In this document: one piece after another, positions 25,721-34,826 of the stretch
How positions within the stretch are numbered: position 1 is the stretch's first letter
Layout: each line of letters starts with the position of its first letter
Assembly (NCBI GenBank): GCA_963643215.1
Contig: CAVIJY010000008.1
Location: 1 to 46,375, forward strand
Reading direction: 5' to 3'
Source: Darwinimomas sp963643215
GTDB taxonomy: Bacteria > Bacillota > Clostridia > Lachnospirales > Lachnospiraceae
Length of the DNA stretch: 46,375 nucleotides
Notes under the pieces: model-generated
The model's database searches: none
Told to the model about the DNA's origin: nothing
The model's input: only the letters and a program-made list of their open reading frames with translations
Position numbers and translations under genes: made by a program

Positions 25721-26242
25721 CTACAGCTCCAAAAGGCCCTTCATCACATGCACTCTGATGGCTCCCTCTTCGAGATTCACACTCAGTATGCACTCGCTGA
25801 TATACGGGAACAGAACGGTTCTGCCTTCGCACAGCTTTACCTCCATCACCTGATTTGCTCCCGTAGGGAACATGTCAGTGACTTCTCCGAGCTGCACATC
25901 ATTCTCGTCCAGAACCTTCAGTCCTATCAGATCAGCGATGAAATACTCTCCCTTTTCCAGCGGAACTGCATCGCATCTGTCGATCATCAGATCTCTTCCC
26001 TTGAGCTTGAGTATCTCTTCCGGAAGCGTGATGCCCTCAAAGCCGCATATCACCAGATTCTTGAAGAATCTGACATTCTTTATCTGCAGCCTTGTCTCTC
26101 TGCCTGCCGCATCGACTGCATAGACATTCTTCAGATCCTTAAATCTCGCCATATCGTCAGTTGTCGGATATACCTTGCATTCTCCGTGTATACCGTGCAC
26201 CGATGATATGACGCCCACTCTCAGTCTCTGTCCCGCACTCAT
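25721..26242 (-). CDS. rimM: Ribosome maturation factor RimM
   Basis: Binds S19 and assists 30S head assembly. The N-terminal RimM barrel starts RLRVGVISSVHGIHGECKVYP; the PRC-barrel-like second half carries LIGLKVLDENDVQLGEVTDMFPTGANQVMEV. The length of 173 aa is normal. Its start overlaps the khpA stop (ATGA). trmD does not follow it, contrary to the common rimM-trmD pairing. Confidence 0.96.
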   Translation of the reverse strand: MSAGQRLRVGVISSVHGIHGECKVYPTTDDMARFKDLKNVYAVDAAGRETRLQIKNVRFFKNLVICGFEGITLPEEILKLKGRDLMIDRCDAVPLEKGEYFIADLIGLKVLDENDVQLGEVTDMFPTGANQVMEVKLCEGRTVLFPYISECILSVNLEEGAIRVHVMKGLLEL

Positions 26243-26466
26243 TCGATATCGACGAATACCTTGCGCTCGTCGCCTGCGGATGCCGCCTTCACTACGGAGC
26301 GAATCGCCTTGGCGATCCTTCCGCCCTTTCCTATGACTTTGCCCATATCCTTGGGAGCGACCTGAAGCTTTATTTCAAGGATACCGTCACCCTCCTGCTC
26401 GGTTACGACGACCTGATCCGGATCGTCCACCAGAGCCTTGGCGATAGTCTCTACCAGTTCTTTCAT
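26239..26466 (-). CDS. khpA: RNA-binding KH domain protein KhpA
   Basis: A 75-aa single-KH-domain protein that in Firmicutes partners with KhpB/Jag to bind RNA and influence cell elongation. The GxxG loop is visible in VIGKGGRIAKAIRSVV (about 45-60). It lies between rpsP and rimM, its standard position. Confidence 0.95.
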   Translation of the reverse strand: MKELVETIAKALVDDPDQVVVTEQEGDGILEIKLQVAPKDMGKVIGKGGRIAKAIRSVVKAASAGDERKVFVDIE

Positions 26467-26487
26467 TCGGCTCCTCCGGTCAGCTTG

Positions 26488-26730
26488 TTACTGAATGCCG
26501 GCATTCTTGAGAAGCTTTGCCACTCTCTCTGTCGGCTGTGCGCCTGCCGCGATCCACTTCTTTGCAGCCTCCTCGTTGATCACGATCTTGCTGGGCTCCT
26601 GTCTGGGATCATATGATCCGATCTCCTCGATGAAGCGTCCGTCACGGGGTGATCTTGAATCCGCAACCACGATTCTGTAGTAGGGTGCCTTCTTCATACC
26701 GATTCTTCTAAGTCTCATCTTTACTGCCAT
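26488..26730 (-). CDS. rpsP: 30S ribosomal protein S16
   Basis: An 80-aa ribosomal protein with the family N-terminus MAVKMRLRRIGMKKAPYYR and the conserved VVADSRSPRDGRFIEEIG block. The start overlaps the ffh stop by one base (TAATG), so the two are coupled. Confidence 0.98.
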   Translation of the reverse strand: MAVKMRLRRIGMKKAPYYRIVVADSRSPRDGRFIEEIGSYDPRQEPSKIVINEEAAKKWIAAGAQPTERVAKLLKNAGIQ

Positions 26731-28076
26731 TACATTAGTCCTCCAAAACGTTTTTTGCCTTTCATCATTCCGGTCAGCTGCTTCTGCATCTTCTTCATTT
26801 GTTCGAATTGCTTTACCACGCGGTTGACTTCGGATATATCCAAACCACAGCCTCTTGCTATTCTGTTCTTGCGCGAGGGATTGAGCAGCCCCGGATCATT
26901 GCGCTCTGCAGGAGTCATGGAAAGAATCATTGCCTCTATCTTGTCAAATTGCTTCTCGTCCACCTCGGCAGGCATTTGCATGCCCTTCATGCCCAGGCCA
27001 AGACCTCCCAGTGACGGAAGCATGCTCAATATGCCGTTTATGCCGCCCATCTTTCTGATCTGATGGAGCTGATCGAGATAGTCGTTAAAGTTAAATTCCG
27101 CATTCCTCATGCGTTTGGCCATCTCGGCGGCTTTTGTCTCGTCGAACTCGGCCTGTGCCTTCTCTATCAGAGAGAGTACATCTCCCATTCCCAGGATACG
27201 CGATGCCATCCTGTCCGGATGAAACACATCAAAGTCGGACAGCTTCTCACCCATACCGCCGTAATAGATAGGCTTGTCGGTCACCGATCTTATGGAGAGA
27301 GCCGCACCGCCTCTTGTATCGCCGTCCAGCTTGGTCAGTATGATGCCGTCTATCCCGATCTGTTCATCAAACTGGCTCGCCACATTCACCGCATCCTGTC
27401 CGGTCATGGCATCAACCACCAATATGGAATAGTCCACATCGATCACTGCCTTTATGCTCTTGAGCTCATCCATCATGTCATCATCGACATGAAGCCGTCC
27501 CGCCGTATCGATGATCAGCAGATCGTTGTTCTCCCTGACCGCATGTTCTCTGGCTGCCTTGACTATATCCGCGGGCTTTACCTTATCGCCCAGCGTAAAC
27601 ATCGGAACATCCACCTTCTGCGCATTGATCTTCAGCTGCTCGATTGCGGCAGGTCTGTATACATCGCATGCCGCAAGAAGCGGTCTCATGCCTCTGGATT
27701 TGAGCTTTGCCGCCAGCTTTGCCGCCGTAGTCGTCTTTCCGGCTCCCTGAAGTCCCATCAGCATGATCACATTCAGCCGCCCTGACTCGAAGGACAGCTC
27801 TGTGGCCTCGCCGCCCATCAGGCTGACCAGCTCCTCATTGACTATCTTTATAACCTGCTGCGCCGGTGTCAGCGATTCAAGAACCTCCGTGCCTACCGCA
27901 CGCGTCTCTATACTCTTGACGAACTGCTTTACCACCTTGAAGCTTACATCTGCCTCAAGCAGTGCCATACGCACTTCCTTCAGCGCGGCCTTCACATCCG
28001 CCTCTGTCAGCTTGCCCTTGGAGCGCAGATTCTTAAATACATTTTGAAGTTTTTCAGTCAATCCCTCAAATGCCAT
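26730..28076 (-). CDS. ffh: Signal recognition particle protein Ffh
   Basis: SRP54 GTPase that binds signal sequences and targets ribosomes to FtsY. N domain 1-90; G1 at 108-116 (GLQGAGKTT); DTAGRLHVDD (G3) and TKLDGDTRGGAA (G4 region); methionine-rich M domain from about 295, including RGCGLDISEVNRVVKQFEQMKKM-type SRP RNA-binding sequence. The length of 448 aa is typical. It is 8 nt after ylxM, its partner gene. Confidence 0.98.
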   Translation of the reverse strand: MAFEGLTEKLQNVFKNLRSKGKLTEADVKAALKEVRMALLEADVSFKVVKQFVKSIETRAVGTEVLESLTPAQQVIKIVNEELVSLMGGEATELSFESGRLNVIMLMGLQGAGKTTTAAKLAAKLKSRGMRPLLAACDVYRPAAIEQLKINAQKVDVPMFTLGDKVKPADIVKAAREHAVRENNDLLIIDTAGRLHVDDDMMDELKSIKAVIDVDYSILVVDAMTGQDAVNVASQFDEQIGIDGIILTKLDGDTRGGAALSIRSVTDKPIYYGGMGEKLSDFDVFHPDRMASRILGMGDVLSLIEKAQAEFDETKAAEMAKRMRNAEFNFNDYLDQLHQIRKMGGINGILSMLPSLGGLGLGMKGMQMPAEVDEKQFDKIEAMILSMTPAERNDPGLLNPSRKNRIARGCGLDISEVNRVVKQFEQMKKMQKQLTGMMKGKKRFGGLM

Positions 28077-28084
28077 CTGAACCT

Positions 28085-28396
28085 CTATAGTATCCGGAGT
28101 ATCTCGTCCTCCAGGTCTGTTCCCTCCACCAGCTTCTGGATCCTGGTGAACTTCTCTGCGAGTCCGAGCTTTTCCTCATATCCTTCAAGTATTCTGTCGC
28201 AGCGTCTTATGATGTCATGCACGCCCTGTCTCGTGATGCCCTCCTCCTGTGCCACCTCAGAGAGAGAATAGTCATCAAACACCACAGCCTCATACACCTG
28301 CCGCTGATGCCCTGTCAGAAGCGGCCCGTAGAAATCATACAGGCGTCCTCTCTGCTCCATGAGCTTTATTTCGTCTTTTTCCTGCATCTGAGCCAT
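28085..28396 (-). CDS. ylxM: YlxM family helix-turn-helix SRP-associated protein
   Basis: Small sigma-70-region-4-like protein encoded next to ffh in Firmicutes; streptococcal YlxM stimulates SRP function. The helix-turn-helix is DDYSLSEVAQEEGITRQGVHDIIRRCDR. The ATG at 28396 is chosen because GAGGTGTAC precedes it and the 103-aa product then has normal family length. An ATG at 28438 has no ribosome-binding site and lies within about 15 nt of the predicted transcription start. Confidence 0.9.
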   Translation of the reverse strand: MAQMQEKDEIKLMEQRGRLYDFYGPLLTGHQRQVYEAVVFDDYSLSEVAQEEGITRQGVHDIIRRCDRILEGYEEKLGLAEKFTRIQKLVEGTDLEDEILRIL

Positions 28397-28451
28397 GTAC
28401 ACCTCTTCAGTGGACAGCCGTCTCTGTATACCGGTCATTTAACACTGCTGT

Positions 28452-28480
28452 AGAGTATCAAAACTGGAAGCGCATGTCAA
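28452..28480 (-). promoter_or_regulatory. Sigma-A promoter of ylxM-ffh-rpsP-khpA-rimM
   Basis: On the minus strand a consensus TTGACA (28475-28480), 17-bp spacer and TACTCT. The -35 box overlaps the trmD stop codon and lies within one arm of a 10-bp inverted repeat. Confidence 0.75.
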
Positions 28481-28499
28481 GTGCTTTTGCTTGACATGC
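28472..28499. repeat. Inverted repeat at the trmD end and ylxM -35 box
   Basis: GCATGTCAAG (28472-28481) and CTTGACATGC (28490-28499) are perfect 10-bp arms around an 8-nt spacer. The repeat spans the last trmD codons and the ylxM -35 box. It could be an operator or an mRNA end hairpin; no T run follows. Confidence 0.6.
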
Positions 28500-29265
28500 C
28501 ATCTGATTCTGTCTGTTTTTCAGCTTCAATCTCCCGCAGGAATCTGCGGTCATCCCTGCTCAGCTCGACCCTGTCCATCAGGTCCGGTCTTCTCTCCAGA
28601 GTTCTGAGTATAGACTGCTGTCTGCGCCATTTCATGATGTTGGCATGATGCCCGCTCAGCAGCACCTCCGGAACCCTAAGTCCCCTGTATTCCTCAGGTC
28701 TTGTATACTGCGGATATTCCAGCAGATCGCCCTCGAAGGACTCCGACTGTCCGCTTTCTCCGTTTGTGAGAACTCCCGGAACCATCCTGCTTACTGCATC
28801 CATGACAACCATGGCTGCCAGCTCGCCTCCGGTCAGTACATAGTCCCCTATGCTCAGGCTTTCCGCCCCGGTGAGCTCAAGAGCTCTCTCGTCAACACCC
28901 TCATAATGCCCGCACAAAAGCACCAGATTCTCCTCCTGCGCCAGCTCTTTTGCGATCCTCTGGTTAAATACCCGTCCCTGCGGGCTCATGTATACAATGC
29001 GTACATGCCCGTCCGAGCCGTCCTGCGCGCATCTTTCGCATATATTGTCATAGGCGTCGCATATGGGCTGTGCCTGCATGAGCATACCGGCACCGCCCCC
29101 ATATGTGTAATCATCCACATGGTGATGTCTGTCATCACCGGAGAAATCCCGGATATTGACAGTTTCCAGCGATATAAGGCCGTCCTTCATGGCTCTTCCG
29201 ATGATGCTCTCGCTCATCGCCCGCTCTACCATTTCCGGGAAAAGTGTCATCACATAAAATTTCAT
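28477..29265 (-). CDS. trmD: tRNA (guanine-N1-)-methyltransferase
   Basis: Makes m1G37 in tRNA, preventing +1 frameshifts. The SPOUT trefoil-knot residues are visible: DDYTYGGGAGMLM near 50, LLCGHYEGVDER near 115 and SIGDYVLTGGELAAMVVMDA near 137. The 262 aa include a short polar C-terminal tail. It starts inside the ftsY stop (ATGA). Its place between ftsY and ylxM, rather than between rimM and rplS, is unusual. Confidence 0.97.
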   Translation of the reverse strand: MKFYVMTLFPEMVERAMSESIIGRAMKDGLISLETVNIRDFSGDDRHHHVDDYTYGGGAGMLMQAQPICDAYDNICERCAQDGSDGHVRIVYMSPQGRVFNQRIAKELAQEENLVLLCGHYEGVDERALELTGAESLSIGDYVLTGGELAAMVVMDAVSRMVPGVLTNGESGQSESFEGDLLEYPQYTRPEEYRGLRVPEVLLSGHHANIMKWRRQQSILRTLERRPDLMDRVELSRDDRRFLREIEAEKQTESDGMSSKST

Positions 29266-30131
29266 TTATCCGCCTCAAAGAGCTTTTCCACATACTCCCT
29301 CGGATCAAAGTGCTTGAGATCCTCCACCTTCTCGCCGTAGCCGATATACTTGACAGGTATGCCCAGCTCATGATGTATCGCCACCGCGATGCCGCCCTTG
29401 GCCGTACCGTCCATCTTCGTAAGCACTATACCGGTGACCTGTGCGATCTGTGAAAACTGCCGGGCCTGCTCTATGGCATTTTGCCCCGTAGTGGCATCCA
29501 GCACCACCAGCGTCTCTCTCCTGGCCTGAGGATATTCACGGTCGATGATGCCGTAAAGCTTCTTCAGCTCTGCCATCAGATTCTTCTTGTTGTGAAGGCG
29601 TCCCGCAGTGTCGCATATGAGCACATCGACATCTCTGGCCTTCGCCGCCGAGCAGGCATCATAGACCACCGCGCCCGGATCCGAGCCTTCCGTGCTCCCG
29701 ATCATATCCACCTGCGCGCGGTTTGCCCACTCCTGAAGCTGGGCTATGGCCGCAGCACGAAATGTATCCGCCGCTGCCAGCAGCACCTTCCTTCCGTCGG
29801 CTCTGAGGCTGCATGCCAGCTTGCCGCATGTCGTCGTCTTTCCGACACCGTTTACGCCTATCAGCATATATACCGACTTGACCTTCTCGGATGTGAAGGC
29901 ATTGACTTTGAGTTCCATCTTCCTGATCAGATCCTTCTTCAGCCACGCCTCGCACTCATCCGCACTGCTCATCCGCTCTTCTTTGACAGCTTCCTTCAGA
30001 TCCTCTATGATCTCCTCTGTTGTCTCCACACCTATATCCGCAAGGATAAGCGTCTCCTCCAGCTCGTCATAGAAATCATCATCTATGGATCTGATCCCTC
30101 TCAGGGCATTAAAAAATTTCTTCAGTATCAT
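29262..30131 (-). CDS. ftsY: Signal recognition particle receptor FtsY
   Basis: Membrane-associated GTPase that receives SRP-ribosome complexes. N domain 1-85; G1 at 92-100 (GVNGVGKTT); ADTFRAAAIAQLQEW; DTAGRLHNKKNLMAEL; TKMDGTAKGG. At 289 aa it lacks the acidic A domain of E. coli FtsY, which is usual in Firmicutes. Overlaps the smc stop by one base and the trmD start by four. Confidence 0.97.
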   Translation of the reverse strand: MILKKFFNALRGIRSIDDDFYDELEETLILADIGVETTEEIIEDLKEAVKEERMSSADECEAWLKKDLIRKMELKVNAFTSEKVKSVYMLIGVNGVGKTTTCGKLACSLRADGRKVLLAAADTFRAAAIAQLQEWANRAQVDMIGSTEGSDPGAVVYDACSAAKARDVDVLICDTAGRLHNKKNLMAELKKLYGIIDREYPQARRETLVVLDATTGQNAIEQARQFSQIAQVTGIVLTKMDGTAKGGIAVAIHHELGIPVKYIGYGEKVEDLKHFDPREYVEKLFEADK

Positions 30132-33100
30132 TATTTTTCCAGTTCGTCCTCGATTAGGTTGACAGAAACGAGCGTGGATACGCCCTTTTCCTGCATTGTG
30201 ATTCCGTAAAGCCTGTCGGCTGCGACCATCGTACCCCTTCTGTGAGTGATAACGATAAACTGCGTCGTACCCGCCAGCCTGTGAAGATAGTGCGCGAAGC
30301 GGTCTACATTGGACTCATCCAGAGCCGCCTCTATTTCATCCAGCAGCGCAAAGGGCGACGGGTGCAGGCTCTGAATGGCAAATATCAATGCTATGGCCGT
30401 AAGCGCCTTCTCTCCTCCTGACAGTTGCATCATGTTCTGAAGCTTCTTTCCCGGCGGCTGAACACTTATTATGATGCCTGCATCCAGTATATCCTCGCCC
30501 TCTTCCGGCTCCTCCAGCTCCAGGCTCGTCACGCCGCCTCCGAAGAGATCCTTGAATATCCGGTCGAACTCTCTGCGTATCAGTCCGAACTGCTCGGTGA
30601 ACTGTCTGCGCATCCCGTCGTCCAGCTCCTTTATGATACCCTTCAGCTGCTCCTCCGCCTTTGTGATATCGGCATGCTGTGTCTTCATCAGCTCATAACG
30701 CTCGCTGACTTCACGATACTGCTCTATGGCCTGCGGATTGATATCTCCGAGCTTTCTTATCTCACTCTTCACGGACTCTGCCTGCTTTCGTACACTGCCC
30801 GCATCGCTCAGCTCCCCGTCTCTGAAGTCCGCCGCCGTCTGAGCCGTCATCTCATATTCATTCCAGATATAGCTCACCTGGGCATCAAGCTGCTCTCCCA
30901 GCTTCTCGCGCCTGTTCTGCATCCTGAACAGATCCTTGTCTATCTGCGAGATACGCTCCGACAGCTCATCCCTCTGCTCGAAGTATTGCTTCTGTCTGCC
31001 CGCCATGGCTGTACGCCTGTCAAGAGCCTCCTCCAGTGCGATTTGAAGCTCTGCCGTCTTCTGCTCACCTTCGGTGATCATCCTGCGGGTCTCTTCCATG
31101 TCCGCCTGAATACTCTTTATATGCTCTGCTGCCTCCGCCTCGTCGTGAACCAGACGGTCTCTTTCATCGGACAGAGTATCCAGCTGTATCTTTATGCGGT
31201 CTATGTTCTCACGCACAGATACAAGCTTTTGTGCATTTTCCGCGATTCCGGCATGCAGCTGGGATATAGACTCGTTCAGCTCCTGCTGGCGTGTCCTGGC
31301 CTGCTCAAGCTTCGTATCAAGCTCCACCAGCTCATCATCCAGCCTCTCCTTCTCCCGGTCTGTCTCGGCGATCCGCTCCTGCGCTTCTTCCTTCTGCCTT
31401 TTTATCTGCCCGGTTTGCTCGCTGACGGTCTGCATCTCTGCATTCATACTGCCCGCAGATCCGCTGTACTCCTCTATCCTGGCCTTCAGTGTCTCCAGAG
31501 TGACATTGCAGGTGCTGCTCTCAAGATGCATCTGCTGCTCCTGACTTCTGCAGGACTCCAGCTCATCTATATATGCGGAGAGCTCGCTCCTGGCTCTCTC
31601 CAGCTCCCCGGCAGCCTCATCCATCGCCGCAAGGCCTGCTCCTGCGTTCTTCTCCAGCTCCTCTATCTCGCGTCTTCTTCCGAGCAGATTGCTGCTGTTT
31701 TTAAATGCACCTCCGCTTATTGAGCCCCCCGGTGCCAGATACTCTCCGTCCAGCGTCACTATGTGATATGAATATCTGTATTTTTTTGACAATGCGATCG
31801 CATGATCCACACTGTCTGCCACCAGCACTCCTCCCAGCAGACTGTCGGCCAGCGTCCTGTATTCATCCCTGCATCTCACAAGAGACGCTGCGGTTCCTAT
31901 GATGCCCGGCTCCCTGTCCGCTCCCGCAAAGTCTGTTTTCCTTGCAGATCTGACTGCTGAAAGCGGGAGAAATGTAACCCTGCCCAGCTTGTTGGACTTG
32001 AGATATTCTATGATATCTCTGGCTGTCTCCTGCGTATCCGTCACTACATTCTGGATCCTGCCTCCGAGAGCGGTCTCTATGGCGGTCTCATACTTCTTGT
32101 CCGTAGAGATCAGATCCGCCACCACGCCGTGCACGCCCTTTCTGCGGTACTCCATAACCCGGCGCGTTGCGCTTCCGTAGCCCTCGTAACGCTCTGCGAT
32201 ATTCTTCAAGGCGTCCAGCCTGCTCTTCGTCGCCTGATAACCGTCTCTGGCCTTTTCCAGCTTCTCCGACGCTTCCTTCACGGCCTTCTGTGCGATCTCG
32301 CAGTCTGCCTGAGCGCTGTCACTTTTATCCTTCAGCTCTCTGAGGCCGGTCTCCAGCTGCTCACTGTGAGCCTTCTCCTCCTCGTACTGCCGATGCAGAC
32401 TTTCCGCATCTGTTTCAGACTTCAGTATCCTCGCGGCTATCTCGCCGGTGCGTATCTGAAGCTGCTCCAGCATCGCATCGAGTCTTCTGGATTCCGCCAC
32501 GGCCTCGCCTCTGGCATTGACCAGTTCAAGCCATCGCGCATTGGTCTCAGACTGGTGCTTTTCCAGTTCCTGTATGAGCTCATTCGTCTCCGTCAGCTCT
32601 GACTCCGACTCATCAAAGCCGCTCCTGCTTTTCTGCTCGCACGATGTGAGCTCCTCAAGTTGCGTTTCATACTCTCTCAGACTGCTGCCCGCCTCTGAGG
32701 ACTCTGCATCTATCGCCTCAAGGCGTCCTTTTATATGTCCTGTATTTACATTCTCCGTATTGATCTGCTCGACAAGGACATTGATCTGTCCCTTCAGATC
32801 CCCGGTCTGAAGATCCGCGGCCGATATCGCCTCTCTGCATTCGCTTACCTGCTTGTCAAGCGCGCTTACCTCGTTCTCTATGCTCTCGTACTTTTCCTTG
32901 AGCTGAGCCGCTCTTGTACCGGCATCCTCCAGATCGCTCTGTGTGATATTTATGTTGCCTTCCAGCTCCGCAAGCTGTCCTCCCAGCGCATCCGACTGCA
33001 GGAGAAAATAGTTCAGATCATACTTTCTCTGCAGTTCCCGAAGCCGGAAATACTCCCTCGCACTCTCTGACTGCTTCTCCAGCGGCCCGATCTGCTTTTC

Positions 33101-33694
33101 AAGCTCTGAAAGGATATCCGTGATACGCACGAGATTCGCATGCTCCGCATCCAGATTCTTCTGCGTCAGCAGCTTCCTGTTCTTGAACTTTGTGATCCCC
33201 GCCGCCTCGTCGAAGAGCTCTCTTCTGTCATCCGGCTTGGAGCTCAGTATCTGATCTATCTGACCCTGTCCTATGATGGAATATCCGTCCTTGCCGATTC
33301 CGGTATCAAAAAAAAGAGTCGAGATATCCTTCAGCCTGCATATGCTGTCGTTGATCATATATTCCGACTCTCCGGAGCGGTACAGCCGTCTCGATACCTT
33401 GACCTCATCGAAGTCCACAGGAAGGCAGTGGTCGCTGTTGTCCAATGTCAGCGCCACATAGGCAAAGCCCTGCGGCTTGCGCATCTCAGTCCCTGAGAAT
33501 ATGACATCCTGCATATTGCCGCCGCGCAGCTGCTTTGCGCTCATCTCGCCAAGCACCCATCTGACAGCATCGGAGACATTGGACTTTCCCGAACCGTTCG
33601 GTCCTACTATGCCTGTTATCCCGTCCTGAAACTCCATCACCGTCTTGTTGGCAAATGATTTAAAGCCCTGGATCTCTATTTTCTTCAGATACAT
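30131..33694 (-). CDS. smc: Chromosome segregation protein SMC
   Basis: Condensin ATPase that organises and segregates the chromosome. Walker A GPNGSGKSN at 31-39; long coiled coils about 165-500 and 680-1020; hinge about 515-650 (GVHGVVADLISTDKKY, TALGGRIQNVV); ABC signature LSGGEKALTA at 1091-1100; Walker B PFALLDEIEAALDE with the Asp/Glu pair at 1119-1120. The length of 1187 aa is typical. It starts 1 nt after rnc and its stop overlaps the ftsY start. Confidence 0.98.
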   Translation of the reverse strand: MYLKKIEIQGFKSFANKTVMEFQDGITGIVGPNGSGKSNVSDAVRWVLGEMSAKQLRGGNMQDVIFSGTEMRKPQGFAYVALTLDNSDHCLPVDFDEVKVSRRLYRSGESEYMINDSICRLKDISTLFFDTGIGKDGYSIIGQGQIDQILSSKPDDRRELFDEAAGITKFKNRKLLTQKNLDAEHANLVRITDILSELEKQIGPLEKQSESAREYFRLRELQRKYDLNYFLLQSDALGGQLAELEGNINITQSDLEDAGTRAAQLKEKYESIENEVSALDKQVSECREAISAADLQTGDLKGQINVLVEQINTENVNTGHIKGRLEAIDAESSEAGSSLREYETQLEELTSCEQKSRSGFDESESELTETNELIQELEKHQSETNARWLELVNARGEAVAESRRLDAMLEQLQIRTGEIAARILKSETDAESLHRQYEEEKAHSEQLETGLRELKDKSDSAQADCEIAQKAVKEASEKLEKARDGYQATKSRLDALKNIAERYEGYGSATRRVMEYRRKGVHGVVADLISTDKKYETAIETALGGRIQNVVTDTQETARDIIEYLKSNKLGRVTFLPLSAVRSARKTDFAGADREPGIIGTAASLVRCRDEYRTLADSLLGGVLVADSVDHAIALSKKYRYSYHIVTLDGEYLAPGGSISGGAFKNSSNLLGRRREIEELEKNAGAGLAAMDEAAGELERARSELSAYIDELESCRSQEQQMHLESSTCNVTLETLKARIEEYSGSAGSMNAEMQTVSEQTGQIKRQKEEAQERIAETDREKERLDDELVELDTKLEQARTRQQELNESISQLHAGIAENAQKLVSVRENIDRIKIQLDTLSDERDRLVHDEAEAAEHIKSIQADMEETRRMITEGEQKTAELQIALEEALDRRTAMAGRQKQYFEQRDELSERISQIDKDLFRMQNRREKLGEQLDAQVSYIWNEYEMTAQTAADFRDGELSDAGSVRKQAESVKSEIRKLGDINPQAIEQYREVSERYELMKTQHADITKAEEQLKGIIKELDDGMRRQFTEQFGLIRREFDRIFKDLFGGGVTSLELEEPEEGEDILDAGIIISVQPPGKKLQNMMQLSGGEKALTAIALIFAIQSLHPSPFALLDEIEAALDESNVDRFAHYLHRLAGTTQFIVITHRRGTMVAADRLYGITMQEKGVSTLVSVNLIEDELEK

Positions 33695-33695
33695 A

Positions 33696-34481
33696 TTACA
33701 CCCGTGATTCGTTTAGTTTTATAAGAGCGTGCATCGCAGCCTGCTGCTCAGCATGCTTCTTGCTGGAGGCAGAGCCTCTCGCGAGCTCAGTTCCGTCCAG
33801 CATGACCCTTACGGTGAAGCTTTTGTTGTGATCCGGGCCTTCCTCCGACACCTGCTCGTATACAGGTCCCGGTTCTCCGTTCTTCTGAAGCTCCTCCTGG
33901 AGCATGGATTTGCTATCAAAAAAGAGCCTTGTGTTCTCGATATCTCCCAGCACCCATCTGAGTATCAGCTCTTTTGCGCTGGCAAATCCACCATCCAGAT
34001 ATACAGCCCCTATCACCGACTCCATTGCATCCGAGATGATACTCGGTCTCTGACGTCCTCCGGTAGCATCCTCGCCCTTGCCCAGAATCAGAAACGGGCT
34101 GAGCGGGATCTGCTCGGCACAATAATGCAGGGCAGGCTCACATACATGACCTGCCCGCAGCTTTGTCAGCTCTCCCTCCTCAAGCTCCGGGTATCTCTCA
34201 TACAGAAACTCACTGCTCACCAGCTCCAGCACCGCATCGCCCAGAAATTCCAGTCTCTCGTTGGAGCCGTTGTGCCCCAGCTTCTTCTCATTTGCATAGG
34301 ATGTATGCGTCAGTGCATGCACCAGCAGCCCCCGGTTCTTGAAATGATAGCCTATACGATCCTCCAGTTTTCCCAGATCCGACGCGCTTATGGCATCCGT
34401 GCATTCCCTGCCGGTGTCGTCATGCTTTCTTGTATCCGCCATGCTGCCTGCCCTATCTCCGGTTGTATTCTTCTTGCTCAT
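33696..34481 (-). CDS. rnc: Ribonuclease III
   Basis: Double-strand RNA endonuclease for rRNA and mRNA processing. The signature NERLEFLGDAVLELVSSEFLY with catalytic Glu/Asp, the second acidic site DAMESVIGAVYLDGG and a C-terminal dsRNA-binding domain (about 190-258, SSKKHAEQQAAMHAL) are clear. About 35 extra polar residues precede the usual N-terminus; an internal Met at 14 could be the true start. It follows acpP by 5 nt. Confidence 0.97.
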   Translation of the reverse strand: MSKKNTTGDRAGSMADTRKHDDTGRECTDAISASDLGKLEDRIGYHFKNRGLLVHALTHTSYANEKKLGHNGSNERLEFLGDAVLELVSSEFLYERYPELEEGELTKLRAGHVCEPALHYCAEQIPLSPFLILGKGEDATGGRQRPSIISDAMESVIGAVYLDGGFASAKELILRWVLGDIENTRLFFDSKSMLQEELQKNGEPGPVYEQVSEEGPDHNKSFTVRVMLDGTELARGSASSKKHAEQQAAMHALIKLNESRV

Positions 34482-34486
34482 ATCAT

Positions 34487-34717
34487 TTACTTTATCAGGC
34501 GCTTCGCCATATCCAGCGCGTCCTGAACTGTCACTATCTTCTCCAGCTCGTCGTCCGGAACCTCAACATCATACCGTTCCTCCAGCTCTACAACCAGCTG
34601 GAACAGATCCAGTGAGTCCGCCCCCAGCTCGTCCTTCAGCTTTGTGTCGGGTCTGATGCTCTCCGGCTCTATCGACAGTATCTCGGCTATCATGCCACGC
34701 AGTTTTTCAAAGTCCAT
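34487..34717 (-). CDS. acpP: Acyl carrier protein
   Basis: Carries growing acyl chains on phosphopantetheine attached to Ser35 (GADSLDLFQ). The 76-aa acidic four-helix protein is of standard length. The ATG at 34717 is chosen because AAGGAGACAGAAG precedes it. A 40-residue upstream extension in frame reads through palindromic repeat copy 1 and is not real. It lies between plsX and rnc. Confidence 0.97.
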   Translation of the reverse strand: MDFEKLRGMIAEILSIEPESIRPDTKLKDELGADSLDLFQLVVELEERYDVEVPDDELEKIVTVQDALDMAKRLIK

Positions 34718-34747
34718 CTTCTGTCTCCTTATATATCCTTTATATAT

Positions 34748-34808
34748 GGCTCGGGTGCACCCGAACCTCCGATTACTCGGATTGTTTCGCGCTTCCACGC
34801 TGTAACCA
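34748..34808 (-). repeat. Palindromic repeat, copy 1 (plsX-acpP spacer)
   Basis: Contains the palindrome GGCTCGGGTGCACCCGAACC (34748-34767, one mismatch from the perfect form) followed by a degenerate version of the shared ACTCGGATTGTTTCG module and GTAACC. It is the most diverged of the five copies, which suggests an older insertion. It lies inside the plsX-acpP operon, 31 nt before the acpP start. Confidence 0.85.
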
Positions 34809-34826
34809 TATATGCTTCTGCATCCA

